Assembly (NCBI RefSeq): GCF_000972845.2
Contig: NC_040022.1
Location: forward strand, 12,387,711-12,451,710
Reading direction: 5' to 3'
DNA: 64,000 nucleotides
From: Larimichthys crocea
Taxonomy: Eukaryota > Chordata > Actinopteri > Sciaenidae
The notes under the pieces were generated by a model. The model did no database searches and had not been told where the DNA came from. It was given only the letters and a program-made list of their open reading frames with translations. The translations under genes were made by a program, and so were the position numbers. Numbering within the stretch: the stretch's first letter is position 1; each line of letters opens with the position of its first letter. Below are positions 1 through 12,159 of the stretch, piece by piece.

Positions 1-1
<1 letters not shown>

Positions 2-59
<58 letters not shown>
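2..59 (+). repeat. (CA)n microsatellite
   Basis: Uninterrupted CA dinucleotides at the left edge of the window. Confidence 0.98.
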
Positions 60-60
<1 letters not shown>

Positions 61-189
61 CCAGCCATCTCTGTCTCTCTGATGCAGATGTTGCTACACT
101 GTTTTAATGGCGGTCTTAAGAGCAGAGCAGGAGAGTGATTCAGCTTCATTTTCAAAAGCCTGTCCTCTCCTTTTTATGCTGATAAGATG

Positions 190-560
190 CCTCAAACAGC
201 TGACAGTGCGTACAAAATATCTCTGCCAGTCTCCTCTGAATGTGCAATTACAAAACGTTTCATTGTGTCCTGTCGGTTCAGTCTTCATTCACAAAACACT
301 TGTCTCCTTCTGTGCAGATAGCCATGCCTGGAACAGCTGACAGTGTGCACAAAGCACACATATAAAGCATGCTCTGCATGTGACATTGAAACATTGTACA
401 GAGTGACAGTCTGTGTCTTCTGTCTGCAGAAACATGTCTCATTTGAGACCAAGAAACAACTGACAGCATACAACATGCTTCTCACACACACATAAACATA
501 AAAGGTCCTCAGTTCTTGTACAATATGAGGTGGCCACAATGTCTCTTTATGTGCAGTTGG
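190..560 (+). repeat. Degenerate tandem repeat, period about 125-135 bp
   Basis: AACAGCTGACAGTG-like segments recur at about 195, 332 and 456. Each is followed by a diverged stretch ending in TGTGCAG or CTGCAG. The units share order but differ by many substitutions and indels. Confidence 0.55.
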
Positions 561-1129
561 AGGAGAAATATGTGCACTTAGCCACTGTTTATCCCCAAGA
601 AGGCAAGTTGTGTCAAATCTTGTGTTTGAGTCTTTTCTCCTCCTCTCCTACTTTGCAATTTCAGCTCTCAAAAACCCAGGACAGAAACGTGCTACATTTG
701 AAGTGTGCCGTGTCAAATCCTGTTCACTCTCCAAAGCCATCATCATACCAAGGTCAATGATATTCAGCAACATCAGCATGTATCATCTATGATGATATAT
801 CATCATGAGTGTCTGATCATATATCAGACACTCCAAGTCAAGTCCAGTAGCCATCAAACTGGCTTGTGCAATATATAAGAGCAATTTTCTCATGCATGCA
901 TACTGCACTTTATACAATCAGTGTATTCTCTGTACAGTCTCTCAAAGAATAAATTTTTTTATAAGGTTTTAGACTTACATATTGCATAGTTCACTGTTAC
1001 TTGGCTTTTATTTTACTGTTACTGGTTTTATTTAACTGTTATTTCTACATGTGTATATAGTGGAGTAGAGGATATCGTATAGGAGTATATTGTTAAAGTT
1101 TTGTTTTCTTACTATCTAACTTACCGTTT

Positions 1130-1200
1130 GGGAGCTGCGGTAACAAAAACAATTTTTCTGCGGGAATTAATAAAGTATTTCTCATTCTGATTCTGATTTC
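1130..1200 (+). repeat. Retroelement 3' tail fragment
   Basis: GCGGGAATTAATAAAGTAT followed by TCTGATTCTGATT is typical of the 3' tails of fish SINE/LINE copies. The body is not preserved. Confidence 0.4.
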
Positions 1201-1452
1201 TGATGCTATTTAGCAAAGAATTTTAAAATACACAAGTGCGACTTCATAGCTTAAAGTGGATATGATTAATATTTTGATATAAACAATGGATAACGTGTGT
1301 ACGAGTATGAGTGAAACGAATGACATATGGAGGCCTTTTATGGTCTTTCGGCACATTGTTTTCGTTTTTACAGCATACAACTAGGGTGGAAATAGAGCTA
1401 AAAGGAGAGTATCAGCATATTGTTCATCAGGTGGCCAGAGGCACGACTTTAA

Positions 1453-1790
1453 AGGTCCAGTGTGTAATATTTAGGGAATATCTATTTAAAGAATATGGCA
1501 GAGATTGAGCATAATATGCAACATGCACACCTGTGTTTTCATTAGTTTACAATCAGCTGAATCTGCAATGTTGCACTGCCACGTTTCTAATGGACAAACC
1601 AAACACTGGATATAGATATTGCGTTAAATGTTTTTCTCATGTATCACAGTCACCGTGGCTTCACCCTTGGAACGGGAGGGTGAGCGTAGGGGGTTTGCAA
1701 TTCACAACTATACTACTAGGCGGCATGCCTGACTACATCTGTACCTCAATGTATGTTACTGCTACTATCTAAATCGTACACACTCATCCT
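1453..1790 (+). mobile_element. TTAA-flanked MITE, copy 1
   Basis: 338 bp flanked by TTAA on both sides (1449-1452 and 1791-1794). The ends read AGGTCCAGTGTGT and, inverted, AGGATGAGTGTGT. The same family recurs at about 4167, 19996, 42930, 45885 and 47354. TTAA duplication plus short TIRs suggests a piggyBac-mobilised, non-autonomous element. No coding capacity. Confidence 0.65.
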
Positions 1791-2735
1791 TTAAATGAAT
1801 GCTAATAGTGCTCTATGCGTGCTTTAAGTGTAAATAGGCAAACTGTTAGATAAGTCTTAGCTAAGTTCACCATATGTTTTGTTTCTGGTGCCCCCAAGTG
1901 GCCAAAAAGTAAAAAAAAAAAAAGAAAGAAAAATAGTTAGAATTCAATACACTGGTGGTAAGGTCACACAATGCAAAAAGTACAATTAGAATATTCGAGT
2001 ACATTGGAAAGCATGTATTGTATTGTTGGATAGCAGTTTTTGCCTACATTCTAGTCTTGCATCAAATACTGGATCAAAACTTAGTATTCATTTCTTGTCT
2101 GAGTTTCTGTCTTGAAGGCATGGTATGTTGCATCCTACCTCGCAGAATGTCCGATTTTTACAACTTTCTGACATGTAATCAATCACTTGGTTGCTGGTTG
2201 TATTGAGGAAGGTGAAGAAGTCAAGCCATTGTCCTGGACACAACGACTGAGAGTGGGCACACAGTCTGAACACTTTGTGCATCAATCTTCAGTGTAACTG
2301 TTTATAAGTGTAAGGCCTGTGTAACTTCAGTCATAGAGAGCAGTCTGTCACATTTTGTAATTAAGGGTGAGAGAAAAATCTACATTATTTGCATGTAGAC
2401 TAGCTTAAAAGTGATCAAATGTCATACAGTATTAAGACTCTTGAATTTCTTAGTGCCCATTATTTTCAAGTTTTGGAGTGTTAAAGTCTTAATAGATAAT
2501 ACGGATGTTAAACCTTCATGTCATCAAGAAAGATAAGTTATCATACCACTTCACTCAGGACTGGAATATTTCATTACATATTGGACAGAGTGCAAACCCC
2601 ATGAAGACCACTAGTCCTCTGTTACTGTGTATGCAGGTTTCACTGTTGCATATGATAAATAGAAAATGATTTCCTTAGGATACATAACTTAATTAAAAAT
2701 GTAAAGAGAAGTACAGGTATTGTTTTGAGTGCAAC

Positions 2736-2773
2736 ATGAAGATGAAGATGAAGATGAAGATGAAGATGAAGAT
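2736..2773 (+). repeat. (ATGAAG)n hexamer repeat
   Basis: About six perfect copies of ATGAAG. Confidence 0.95.
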
Positions 2774-2915
2774 AATTGAACCACAGTTGAAAATGAAATA
2801 CAGCTAATATTAGTTGCACCCTTGCACACTTATCTTTCCATACACATGCAAACACATGCACAGCAGCAGCCAGCGAGCACACATGCAAACAAAGAATAGA
2901 CACAATCCACACACA

Positions 2916-2942
2916 CTCTCTCTCTCTCTCTCTCTCTCTCTC
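2916..2942 (+). repeat. (CT)n microsatellite
   Basis: Perfect CT run following a short CA run. A GGTGG-rich purine patch lies nearby at about 3085-3130. Confidence 0.95.
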
Positions 2943-4166
2943 ATGTGTACACACTTGACCTTGATAGAGACAACAGCTTCCCATTGACTGGGTCCATTAG
3001 GGGCCGAAGTGCAGCTGAGCCACATGCTGTACAGCCACAAAGAGGCACGCCGGATTACAGAGAGAACAGCCAGGCACACAATGGAGGAGGGGTGGTGGGG
3101 GGGCGGTTGTTGGTGGTGGTGGTGGTGGGGTTTGGGTGGATGAGAGGAGGGGCATGGTGGTCACAGCAGGAGGGAGAGAGGATGGGGAAGTAGGATTTGA
3201 TCTATTTTCATTTGATCACTTTTATCACTTTAACAGCTGTTTATACTGTGAAAATATCATATAAGTCAATTGATTGTTCACATTTGGGGTAAAAAAAAAT
3301 AAAACCTCCATCTAAGATTTGCCCATCAAAGACTTTCAACAGTGTTGGCAGATATGGGCTGAGGTCAGAGGAGTTTAAAGAGTGCAGAGAGGAAATATGA
3401 GAGGCTTAAAGATGGAGTGGAATATTCCCTTTATGGGACATGATGTGGAAGAGTGGATGTTTTTAGGAACACACAGGCACTCCTCTCTCTCTCGAAGTCA
3501 TTTCCCAACCCAAATGAACTTTCTATCCTCTCTTTTTCACTCTGTACACACTCTGTCTATCTACTGTATGTATGAACTTCTTTTTCAGTTTGTCATTTTC
3601 ACTGTAATGTAAGGCTGAGGTTCCATCTGAGATGTGCGTCATGAATTAATGATCAGTGCTGAGTAAGACCCGGTCTCTAAGTGCTGCTGGTAGTCACATC
3701 ACCACCACTGCCCTATCAGTGTGTGTGTGTGTGTTAGTTTTAAATATGCTTCACCTCTCTCTGCACGCAAGCAGAGGTGGTTAACCCTTCACGCACAAAA
3801 TACTGACAAGTGAGTTTTTCAGTCACATTAGTGAGGCAGGAAGTGGAACGGTGACGCTTGTCAAGGAGAAGCGTTTTTTTTGAATGGAGGTGATTAAAGG
3901 TGAGCTTTAATTAGGGGAGACAACACTGAAGATCTGATTGTGCTGCAGACTTCAATGAAAATGATTCATCTCATTTGAAGAGAAAACAGGAGAATGCTTC
4001 TCAAAACGCTGATGCGTCAATACTGAAAGGGAAAGTGAAGCTTCTGCTTGAATCCATTCAATCCAGAGAAATGATGAGCTCTCGACGTCCGTAGTCATTA
4101 AGGTGAGTTGTAGTGACACATTTGACTCTGGAGATTGAAATGTTACACCTTTTCCCGGTTACTTAA

Positions 4167-4350
4167 ACATCCAGTGTGTCAGATTTAGAGGAATCTATTT
4201 GCAGGATATGGCAGAAATTGAGTTTCATATTCATAGCTGTTTTCATTAGTGTATAATCACCTGAAAACACTTACTTACTTAGAATGAGCCTTTATATCTA
4301 CAGATAGTTCTCTTCCAGAGTCTGCCATGTTTCTACAACAGCCCAGAATG
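4167..4350 (+). mobile_element. TTAA-flanked MITE, copy 2 (left half)
   Basis: Starts after TTAA (4163-4166) with ACATCCAGTGTGTCAG and follows the copy-1 consensus (GATATGGCAGAAATTGA, TGCCATGTTTCTACA). The right end has decayed or been replaced by another repeat. Confidence 0.5.
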
Positions 4351-4770
4351 GATGATCATCAACAGCTACAGCTAGGAGCAGCTCTGTAATAAAGAGTTGA
4401 GGTATGACGTATTAATTAGCAAGATGAAGAGGTGCTTGAAGGCGGGTTACCTGTTTCCCTGTTTATAGTTTTTGGTGCTATGCTACGCTAGACTGGAGAG
4501 TGGTAGCAATCTTCTCACCTAACTCTTGACGAGAAAGTGAATAAAGAAGCCGTGTTTTCATCAACATGTTTTTAATGAAAAGAAGTTCACACATAGTGAA
4601 CATTTATTTCACCGACTGGACAACTGTTTCTTCTCTGATGGTCTCCTCGTGGCTCTACAGTCCATCCATGATCACTGCAAACAGATCTGATGTAACCTTC
4701 TTCACATTAATGCATCAAACAAACAGAAATGTCGTATTTCCAACATTTTTTTCAGCTGTCTGAGGTTGGA

Positions 4771-5258
4771 TCATAGACTGTATAAAACATGGATGTCATA
4801 TCCGTGGCGTCACCCACAGGTTTCTGAAGAGCTGTTGTGAAGCTCAGTGTGGTGGCTCTGGAAGTCGCCATCTTGGCAATCCTGCCTCTGCCGCTTCCCA
4901 ACGAATCCAAAAATGCACAAAGAGGTGCATCTGTAACAGCACCCACCTGTCAATCAAAGCGTCTATGCTCTTAATCCTGCATAACTTTAAGCCTTAATAT
5001 AATGTGAACAGGTGAGTTGTATATAAATTCACCCTCAGTACAGTTGTCATGAACGGGGAAATTAGCTACAGAGACCAAAACTGTTTTTTGTACCAGGCTG
5101 TAAACATGTTTATTTCTGCTGTGAAGTTGGACATTTGAACATGGGGACTTATGGAGACTGACTCACTTCTGGAGCCAGCCTCAAGTGGACGTTAGAGGAA
5201 CTGCAGTTTTTAGACTTCTGTATTGGCTTCAGTTCACAGCCACAGAGGTTGCTGCTTG
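4771..5258 (+). mobile_element. Dispersed repeat, CATAGACTGTAT family, copy 1
   Basis: Begins at CATAGACTGTATAAAACATGG and runs to GCAGTTTTTAGACTTC and slightly beyond. Copies occur at 22292 (same strand) and 24514-24830 (inverted). It is non-coding and resembles a non-autonomous DNA transposon. Confidence 0.6.
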
Positions 5259-5302
5259 GGTTTGACTGGCATTTCAAATTATACCATCTTGTTTTAAAAT
5301 AC

Positions 5303-5489
5303 CTGTGTGTGTGTGAGTGTGTGTGTGTGTGTGTGTTTGGTGTTACAGTGTGTAAGGGTCCTGCGTTTGGTGAACTGGTCTCATTAAACCAGCAGACTTT
5401 CTCTAATGGAGCATCAGTAATCTGATGAAGGATGTCTAATCCCAACATACACACACACACACACACATACACACACACACACACACACA
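5303..5489 (+). repeat. (GT)n and (CA)n pair
   Basis: A GT tract at 5303-5336 and a CA tract at 5449-5489 flank about 110 bp of unique sequence. The tracts are complementary and can pair as a hairpin. Confidence 0.9.
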
Positions 5490-5969
5490 GCAGGGCATAG
5501 TAAGCAATAACACAGCTGCATGCACATTTACACAAAGAGGTGTGATCTAATCTAATCCAGACGCTCTTTACTGCCTGTGACCATTCATCAAATATGTCAT
5601 AACATAAATGACCACAGATTAATGGGAATGGGCGAATGCGCAGAGACTTCCTGGATTAGCAACAGCTCGTCAAAATCCTGAAGCCAGGAGGTGTTTCCAG
5701 AGCCTTCTCTGTGGAAAGAGACACTGCAGGGTCATCTGGCTTTTACAGTCCACCTTAAATGGATCAGAGCAATCAGTGCCACAAATAGATTCATCTGTGC
5801 TTTATCAGTGTGATATTAGTGTGAAATAATCAACCATAATGGCCATAGACCATAAAGGTATAACCAAATGAAGACAACCCTTAAAGCTGCACTTTTTTTG
5901 TATTTTAATTGTATTTTCATTTGACTGTATTTATCTATCTTTGTACCTGTTATGTTTTTGTTTCTATCT

Positions 5970-6052
5970 TTGTTGTAAAGCACTTTGGGTGCCATCTGGC
6001 TATTGTAAAGGGCTATACAAATAAACTTGATTTGATTTGATTCGATTTGATA
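5970..6052 (+). repeat. Retroelement 3' tail with TTGAT repeats
   Basis: GTAAAGCACTTTGGGTGCC, then GGGCTATACAAATAAACTTG and a run of (TTGAT)n, the usual 3' end of a fish SINE/LINE family. Confidence 0.5.
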
Positions 6053-6510
6053 ATCAATATTGGTATTGGTAGCTGCATGGAACTGGGGATTGTAGCAATT
6101 TTGCAAAGACTGTAATTTTATTTTTTCATCTCCTTGATCCTCTAGGTCTTTATACAACTGGAAGAATATTATTGCAATTTATCAGTATATGTTTAAAGTG
6201 CATGTGAAGTCTTCATCTTCCTGCTTTCTGCTGACAAAGCATGAATGTAGCATAAGTCCATCTGAAGCTGAGCAGCACAGCTCTCAAACTGACCTCCTGC
6301 CTTCTGCTTTTGTAAATCAATAGTGTCAAGGAAAAAAAACAACTCTTCAAGGTTTTTCTAGGACAGCCAATTTTCCGGTCATTTCACACCTCCTGACCGC
6401 CTCTGCTCCTAGTGTGCACTCCCGCTGCAGCAGCACAGGGGACAGCAGGTACAGGAAATCATCTGCCGTTGAATGGAATTAGAATAGAATGGAATTTTTT
6501 TCCAGGGGGA

Positions 6511-7036
6511 CTTTAAAGTCCATGTAAAGGCAATTCCATGCTTTCTATCAAAACACAATAAATATGTTGGAAAATAGTTACTGAAAACATGTGAAAAGAC
6601 TGAATGATGTATTAGTGTAATGTGGAGTTAGAGGTTCAAACCGTTTTTCACCAGTTTTCAGTCCAGGATTTTGTGGGCGGTCCTAAAACGAGACTGTGTG
6701 ATGTCACACGTTGATCATTAACATAAAATTAGCATAACTTAGTCCCCTAGTGCCTAGAAGCCTTAACGGTATAGATTGTGCTTCTGGTGGCTCAAACATA
6801 TAGGGCTGAACAATATCCATATTGTGCTTGTTACAGTCCTAAAACGAGATCATGTGATGTCATGCAGTGATCATTAACATAACATTTGCATATTCCACCA
6901 AGTCGGCACATTCAGTGGACACGCCGCCACAGTCCTGGAGCTGATTCAAATTTGGCTGGCTGGTTAATAACACTTTCTTCTTTAGTCTGACAAACTCAGC
7001 ACACACATTTATTTTGACTTTACACAGACTTTAAAG
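6511..7036 (+). mobile_element. Dispersed repeat, TAAAGGCAATT family, copy 1 with internal duplication
   Basis: The left end is CTTTAAAGTCCATGTAAAGG and the right end is an inverted version at about 7020-7036. It matches copies at 20293-20655 (inverted) and 49391-49812. Here the middle is enlarged: a segment beginning CCTAAAACGAGA occurs at about 6683 and again at about 6838. Confidence 0.6.
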
Positions 7037-7039
7037 TGT

Positions 7040-10000
7040 GGCAGACTCTGACTCTGTGAGGTGAAGGAGACTCTATAATTCTATCTAGCCAGGTTCCTAG
7101 TATCTCTGAGATGGTCACAGCTCTTAAGGGAGCCTGTAAAGTGTACTATCTGTTGCAATGAGTGGAGGCATGTGTATATAACCATTTTTCCATCTTCTTA
7201 GTCCTGCAGCTTCCATCCTGGATTTACTCCTCATCAACAACAAAGTGTGATAAAAAAAAAAAAAAAGAATAAAACACTGAGTGTTTCAAAATGTCTTTAA
7301 AATATTCATGACACAGTTAATAGTGTTGTCATTTGGTACCTTGGTGTTTCATCTGCGTAAGGTTAAAGGTCAGGGTCAGCTTTCATCAGCAGACACGGAA
7401 GCCTGAAGCCACATCCTTGAGCTTAACAATCTGACTGTTAGGGGTGGGGCTCCTGAGGGTTTCTTGCCAGGGTAAGAAATTGATGGACTAAAACCAGACC
7501 AGTGTCTTGGGATGACAGCTAACATTGGCAGGTGTGAATGTGAGCATGGTGTAGCAGTGGTGACGTTGATGGGGATCAACTCTACTGTTTCAAAGATTTT
7601 AACAGTATAGTTTTAGTCAATACATGTTTGGTTAGAGCTTATAGAGAGAGCAATACATGTGCTGTTTACACTGAAATGTAAAACCATGGTCACTGTTTAA
7701 CGGAAACAAAAATTGACTTCAAGTTTTTTTTAAACCAGCAATTAATAGTTTAAATTAACAATGGGTCGCTTGATTACATGCATGTAAAAGGGGTTGCAAC
7801 AAAGTCACAACAAATTATCACTCTGACCCAACTCTGCCATTTCCATTAGCTCTACACATCCTTATGGTGTCTTTCAGCTCATTGTTTTAGTTTTCTACTG
7901 TTTTGGTTCCTTTCTTGTAATTCTGCTTCAGCAGGTAGATGTTTTCAGCAAAACAACTCCCTAAAGCTACCATGCAGCAGACAAAGTTAGCAACTACACT
8001 GACAAACATTTCAATGTGCTTCCTCTACACAGTACTGTAGTAGTAACCAGGTTTATGCATTCAATAATAAAAAAGGCAATTTGTTTGCCCAAACCCAACA
8101 GTAAAAAATAACTGCAGTCGTTTTGAGTTTATTAGTACAGTTACATAAATCTTATTACTTGCTTCATTTATATTAAAACTATGTCATTTAAATAGATGGA
8201 CATTTTTTATGTAATTGAAATGCATAAGTGGCCTAAAACTTTTTTGGAGTGTAGCTAAATGTAGAAAGAATATTGATCCTGTATTTGGAATTTGGCCCAA
8301 AACACAACTCCAAATAAAATTTCTCCACACCAGCTGGCAACAGTCAATTGTGTGCTAACCTGTTAGCCATATTACCTTAAATGGTGACAACAATGTTGTG
8401 TTTACAGCTTGTTTCCGCTGTGCCAAAGTGTTGCAGATCAGAAGCTTTTTGTGCTAATCTGCAACTGCAACATTGACAAGGCAGTCCATCACTGTTGTCA
8501 GACTTGGACCTGAATGTGGCTGACTCACCATTGCATCCTCACTGTGTTGTGTATGTTGTTTATTTGTGGTGTGTCCAGAGTGTGTACAAGACATCTGAAG
8601 CAATAGTGCAGGCTCCCCATATGATCCTTAAGATCAGTTTGGGACATCCCTAGTCAGTAAGTGACAAAATACACCAATCAGTACCTGTGAATTGAACTGA
8701 GTAACCACATAAAAAGACAATTAACAGGGGTTCTGTGCCAGAATATTTCTTGACAGTAGTTGCCAGGCAACCAGCATAGACTCCAGTACTAAGTGTTGTT
8801 TTTACATCTATTGTATGGATTGAACCAATGAGATATAAAATGTTAATTAATTACCTTTAGAGGTGCTGGCTGGTGGACTTTGTTACCTTTGGTCAGAGCC
8901 AGGCTAGCTGTTTCTATGCTAAGCTAGGCTGGCCATATTATGTGTAGACATGTGATCAATGTTCTTATCCAAAAAAGTGAATAAATATTTCCTAAAATGA
9001 CAAACATCATCATTATCATGTAAACATTAAAGCAATGACACATCTGGACACAGCAGTCCAGAGTCCTGTCTCACATTACAAGACATCTGACAGATGGTAC
9101 CATCCCAGTCTGCCGATTCAGCACAGAGCAGAGATTTTCAGATGGCCAGTTTGGGTGCAACGCTGGGCTGAAAGTCATTTAGTGTGATGTTATCGGAGCA
9201 GGAATGAAATGCTGCTCGGCAGAGTTGTCTGGACTGGACTTCTATCTGGAGAACACTGTGCTGATAGCCGGGAGTGGATATCAGCACTGACAATATACCA
9301 GGAGGCACTGCGTCTCTGTCTGAAGACAGGATACAGGCAGCCACAACTCAGCTTCTGACCAGTTTTTACAGACAGGTTGGTTGAAAATATATACAATAAT
9401 TATATCAGTTCTCTGATGACTGTCTAGTGATATACAGTAATATGTATGTTTTTGGATTTTGCCTCCTCAAAATGTGCTGGAAGTCTTTTTCCTGCTCTAG
9501 TTTCATGTTTCAGTTTCTGTTGGGGTCTTTTCTTGATTCATCCATGGCAGTTATCAATGTTCATGCTATCTAACAGTTTATTACAAACAAACTGCAGCTG
9601 CTGCTGATTTTGAACTGCACTGCTCTTCAACTGCCATGTCTCTCAGTTTATACACCTGAAATGACACTAATATCTTTTAGTGACTTCCATCAACTCCTTT
9701 CAGTGCTGATACCACAACTTCACTCAATGATTACACTTAAACGGACACTTCTACTGTTTTTGTTCCATTTCCCACTTCAACTACACGTTTTTTCAAATGT
9801 TTTTCAGCTCCTTCAGAAACTCTAGTCTTTTCTAGTTCATGGTTTAAATGTGGCGTTCCATTGGGTTCTGCATTAATGTGTTAAATCCAACAAACTACAT
9901 CAATCATCCATTCTTCCACGAGTGTTGTTGTTGTTGAATCCCTCTCAATAGAACACCTGAACAGATGAGAATGAATGACCTGTGTGCTGCTGGGCTGATG

Positions 10001-10954
10001 AATTGTGCATGTGCATGTGTTTGCATTGAGACTGCTATTGACAATGTAAGTCATTATGGACGACGCAGACTGGGAAAACATATGAAATTCTGTTAACCCT
10101 TAAATGGTCTCGCTCAAGAAAAAAACCCCAATAAAAATAGCACTCTGGTAGCCGGGTTTAATTTACAGTTCAACAATACATTCAACATTTTTCTTCAACA
10201 AAGTCTGTTTTTTTATTAACAAAATAAACAAATAAAAAGGTGCAGTGTGTAATATTTAGTCATAACTAGTGGTGAGGTTGCAAATTACAGCCAGATAAAT
10301 ACTTCTCACCTTCCTAACATGAGGGAGAACCTACAGTGGCCTTGAAACTGCATGAAAAAAGGCAAAAGGGTCTGTCTCTGTGAACCCATGCTTCCACACT
10401 TACACTTACTCTTTTGAGTTCATAAGTGTGTTCATACTGTCACTTATGTCAAAAGTCAGTGTCCAGAGTATCTGGATGGTACACAAAGTCGAATGCTGGA
10501 CATTTTCAGTAGTCGCCATTTTGACTATGTAGTGGATGGGGAGTGACCACTGGCATTATGAGGAAACTGCTGAGATAAAGCAGTTACATATGTTTTATGT
10601 TTATATTTTTGTGGTCAAATGTTGCAATCTGACAATAAAAAGAAGCAGTGGTAAATTGTTGCAATAATTATTTCTGGTAAGTGCACAATGGCCGTACTCA
10701 AATTAAGACAACACTACCCTGATGATGTTAGCACACTAGGGTAAGATATAAAAGTACATTAATGGAAGGATCCAAGTTGAGACACAGCACCAGTGTGTGG
10801 TTTGTCCATTCTGGGATTTCATGGCGGACTCCATGGAAGAGGACTTACTCTCAGAGTAGTATAAAAGGTTCATTCTAAGGTAACAAAAACACAGGAGATT
10901 ATTAGACACACTAATATTCACTAGCATGGACCACACCATCAACAAGATAAATGA
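7040..10954. other. Intergenic, no gene recognised
   Basis: AT-rich sequence with short poly-A/T runs. Small fragments at 8870-9000 resemble a dispersed fish repeat (GTGAATAAATATTTCC). A rearranged TTAA-MITE piece lies at about 10237-10375. Nothing else is supported. Confidence 0.6.
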
Positions 10955-11178
10955 TTTATTGACAAAATTAAAGATTGAGAGTGAAGCATGATTTCTTGTA
11001 CTTCTTCAGTCTGATGCTGCGCTGTGGGGAAGCTTCAGTAGTACCTGGGCACGACGGACCCTAGAGTAGGAAGAAGAGAGAAACAGGTGAAAGAAATGGG
11101 ATGGGTGGGAGAGGCGTACGGAATACGAGAGCGAAGGGGACTAGAGGGTATTTATAGGACTGTCGGAAGTGGCACGTG
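10955..11178 (-). promoter_or_regulatory. Compact minus-strand unit: E-box, ETS site, TATA box, acceptor-like site, polyA signal
   Basis: Read on the minus strand: CACGTG (11178-11173), an ETS-type ACTTCCG (11170-11164), TATAAATA (11156-11149), a pyrimidine-rich stretch with acceptor-like cttcctactctag ending at 11061, a 30-codon open frame ending in TAA (11060-10968) and AATAAA (10960-10955). The 30 codons, including RLKKYKK, match nothing I recognise. It may be a tiny gene, a non-coding RNA or coincidence. Confidence 0.25.
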
Positions 11179-12021
11179 TGAGGCGTTTTTTCATCTACAA
11201 CATATCCGAAAGATGATACAGATATCATCATTTCAACAAATATTCAGTGGAGTAACATCAGTTTTATTGTCTTGACAACATTTTAGAATCAGAAAACCTT
11301 TTATACCATGTACTCAGAAATGGTGAGCAAAATTTTTACCATGTTTATAGTCAAATTCCAAAAGTATAAAGTAATTTGAGGATTTGGGGGATACTTATTT
11401 AAATTATTTGGTTCAGTGAGCCGTCAAAACTAATTAAAAATTAAGAAAAACAGTATTACGAACCCACCATAAAAAGCACACGTCACAAAACAACTGCAAT
11501 GCACCCTGATTTGGGCCTAAATCCCTCCAGCTGGTCTGGACATGGCTCAGACAGGTTAAACAGGTAGTGCCATACCAAGATATCACAACTCAAAATGTGC
11601 TCTACCAGAAACTTAGTGACAAAACCACAATGTAATCCAAAGGTTTAACACACAAAAACACTCATCCAGCAGTTAATCCACATCCACAACACCGGCTCTT
11701 CTTCTGTGGTCTTAAAGGCAGTAAGTTTCCCCCCCACCCCTTCTCTCAGTAAGAACCTCAATCTGCCTTCTGCAGATGGAGCTATAAGTGGCCATATTAG
11801 GGAAGAATTTCAGAGTCTGGCAATGGGGGCAAAAAAAAAAAGGGTCCAGGGGCGCACACGCACGCTAGCGCGCGTGCACACGTACACACACAGCGTGGAC
11901 AGAGTGAAGACAGTTTGCAGTTCTTCCTGTCTTTGCTGTGGTACCGGTTTAAATCCCCCAATCCCCCTCCTTTCCTCCTTCCGCCTCGCCCGGGCAACTC
12001 TCTAAACGCATCCTCGGGGAA

Positions 12022-12061
<40 letters not shown>

Positions 12062-12159
12062 GACACACGCACACACGCACACACACACACACAGTCGCGC
12101 GCGCGCGCAAACACACACACGCACGTGCGCTCATATAGGAGGATCCCAGCTGAGAAGCG
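12022..12159 (+). promoter_or_regulatory. Candidate gng13 promoter with compound CT/CA/CG tract
   Basis: A (CT)n run from 12022 passes into (CA)n and then alternating CG (12093-12108) and CA again up to about 12130. A CATATAG box at about 12131-12137 follows. The next 400 bases are GC-rich and unrepetitive, as expected of a first exon. The link to the gamma-subunit gene 9.4 kb downstream is inferred from strand and position only. Confidence 0.4.
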
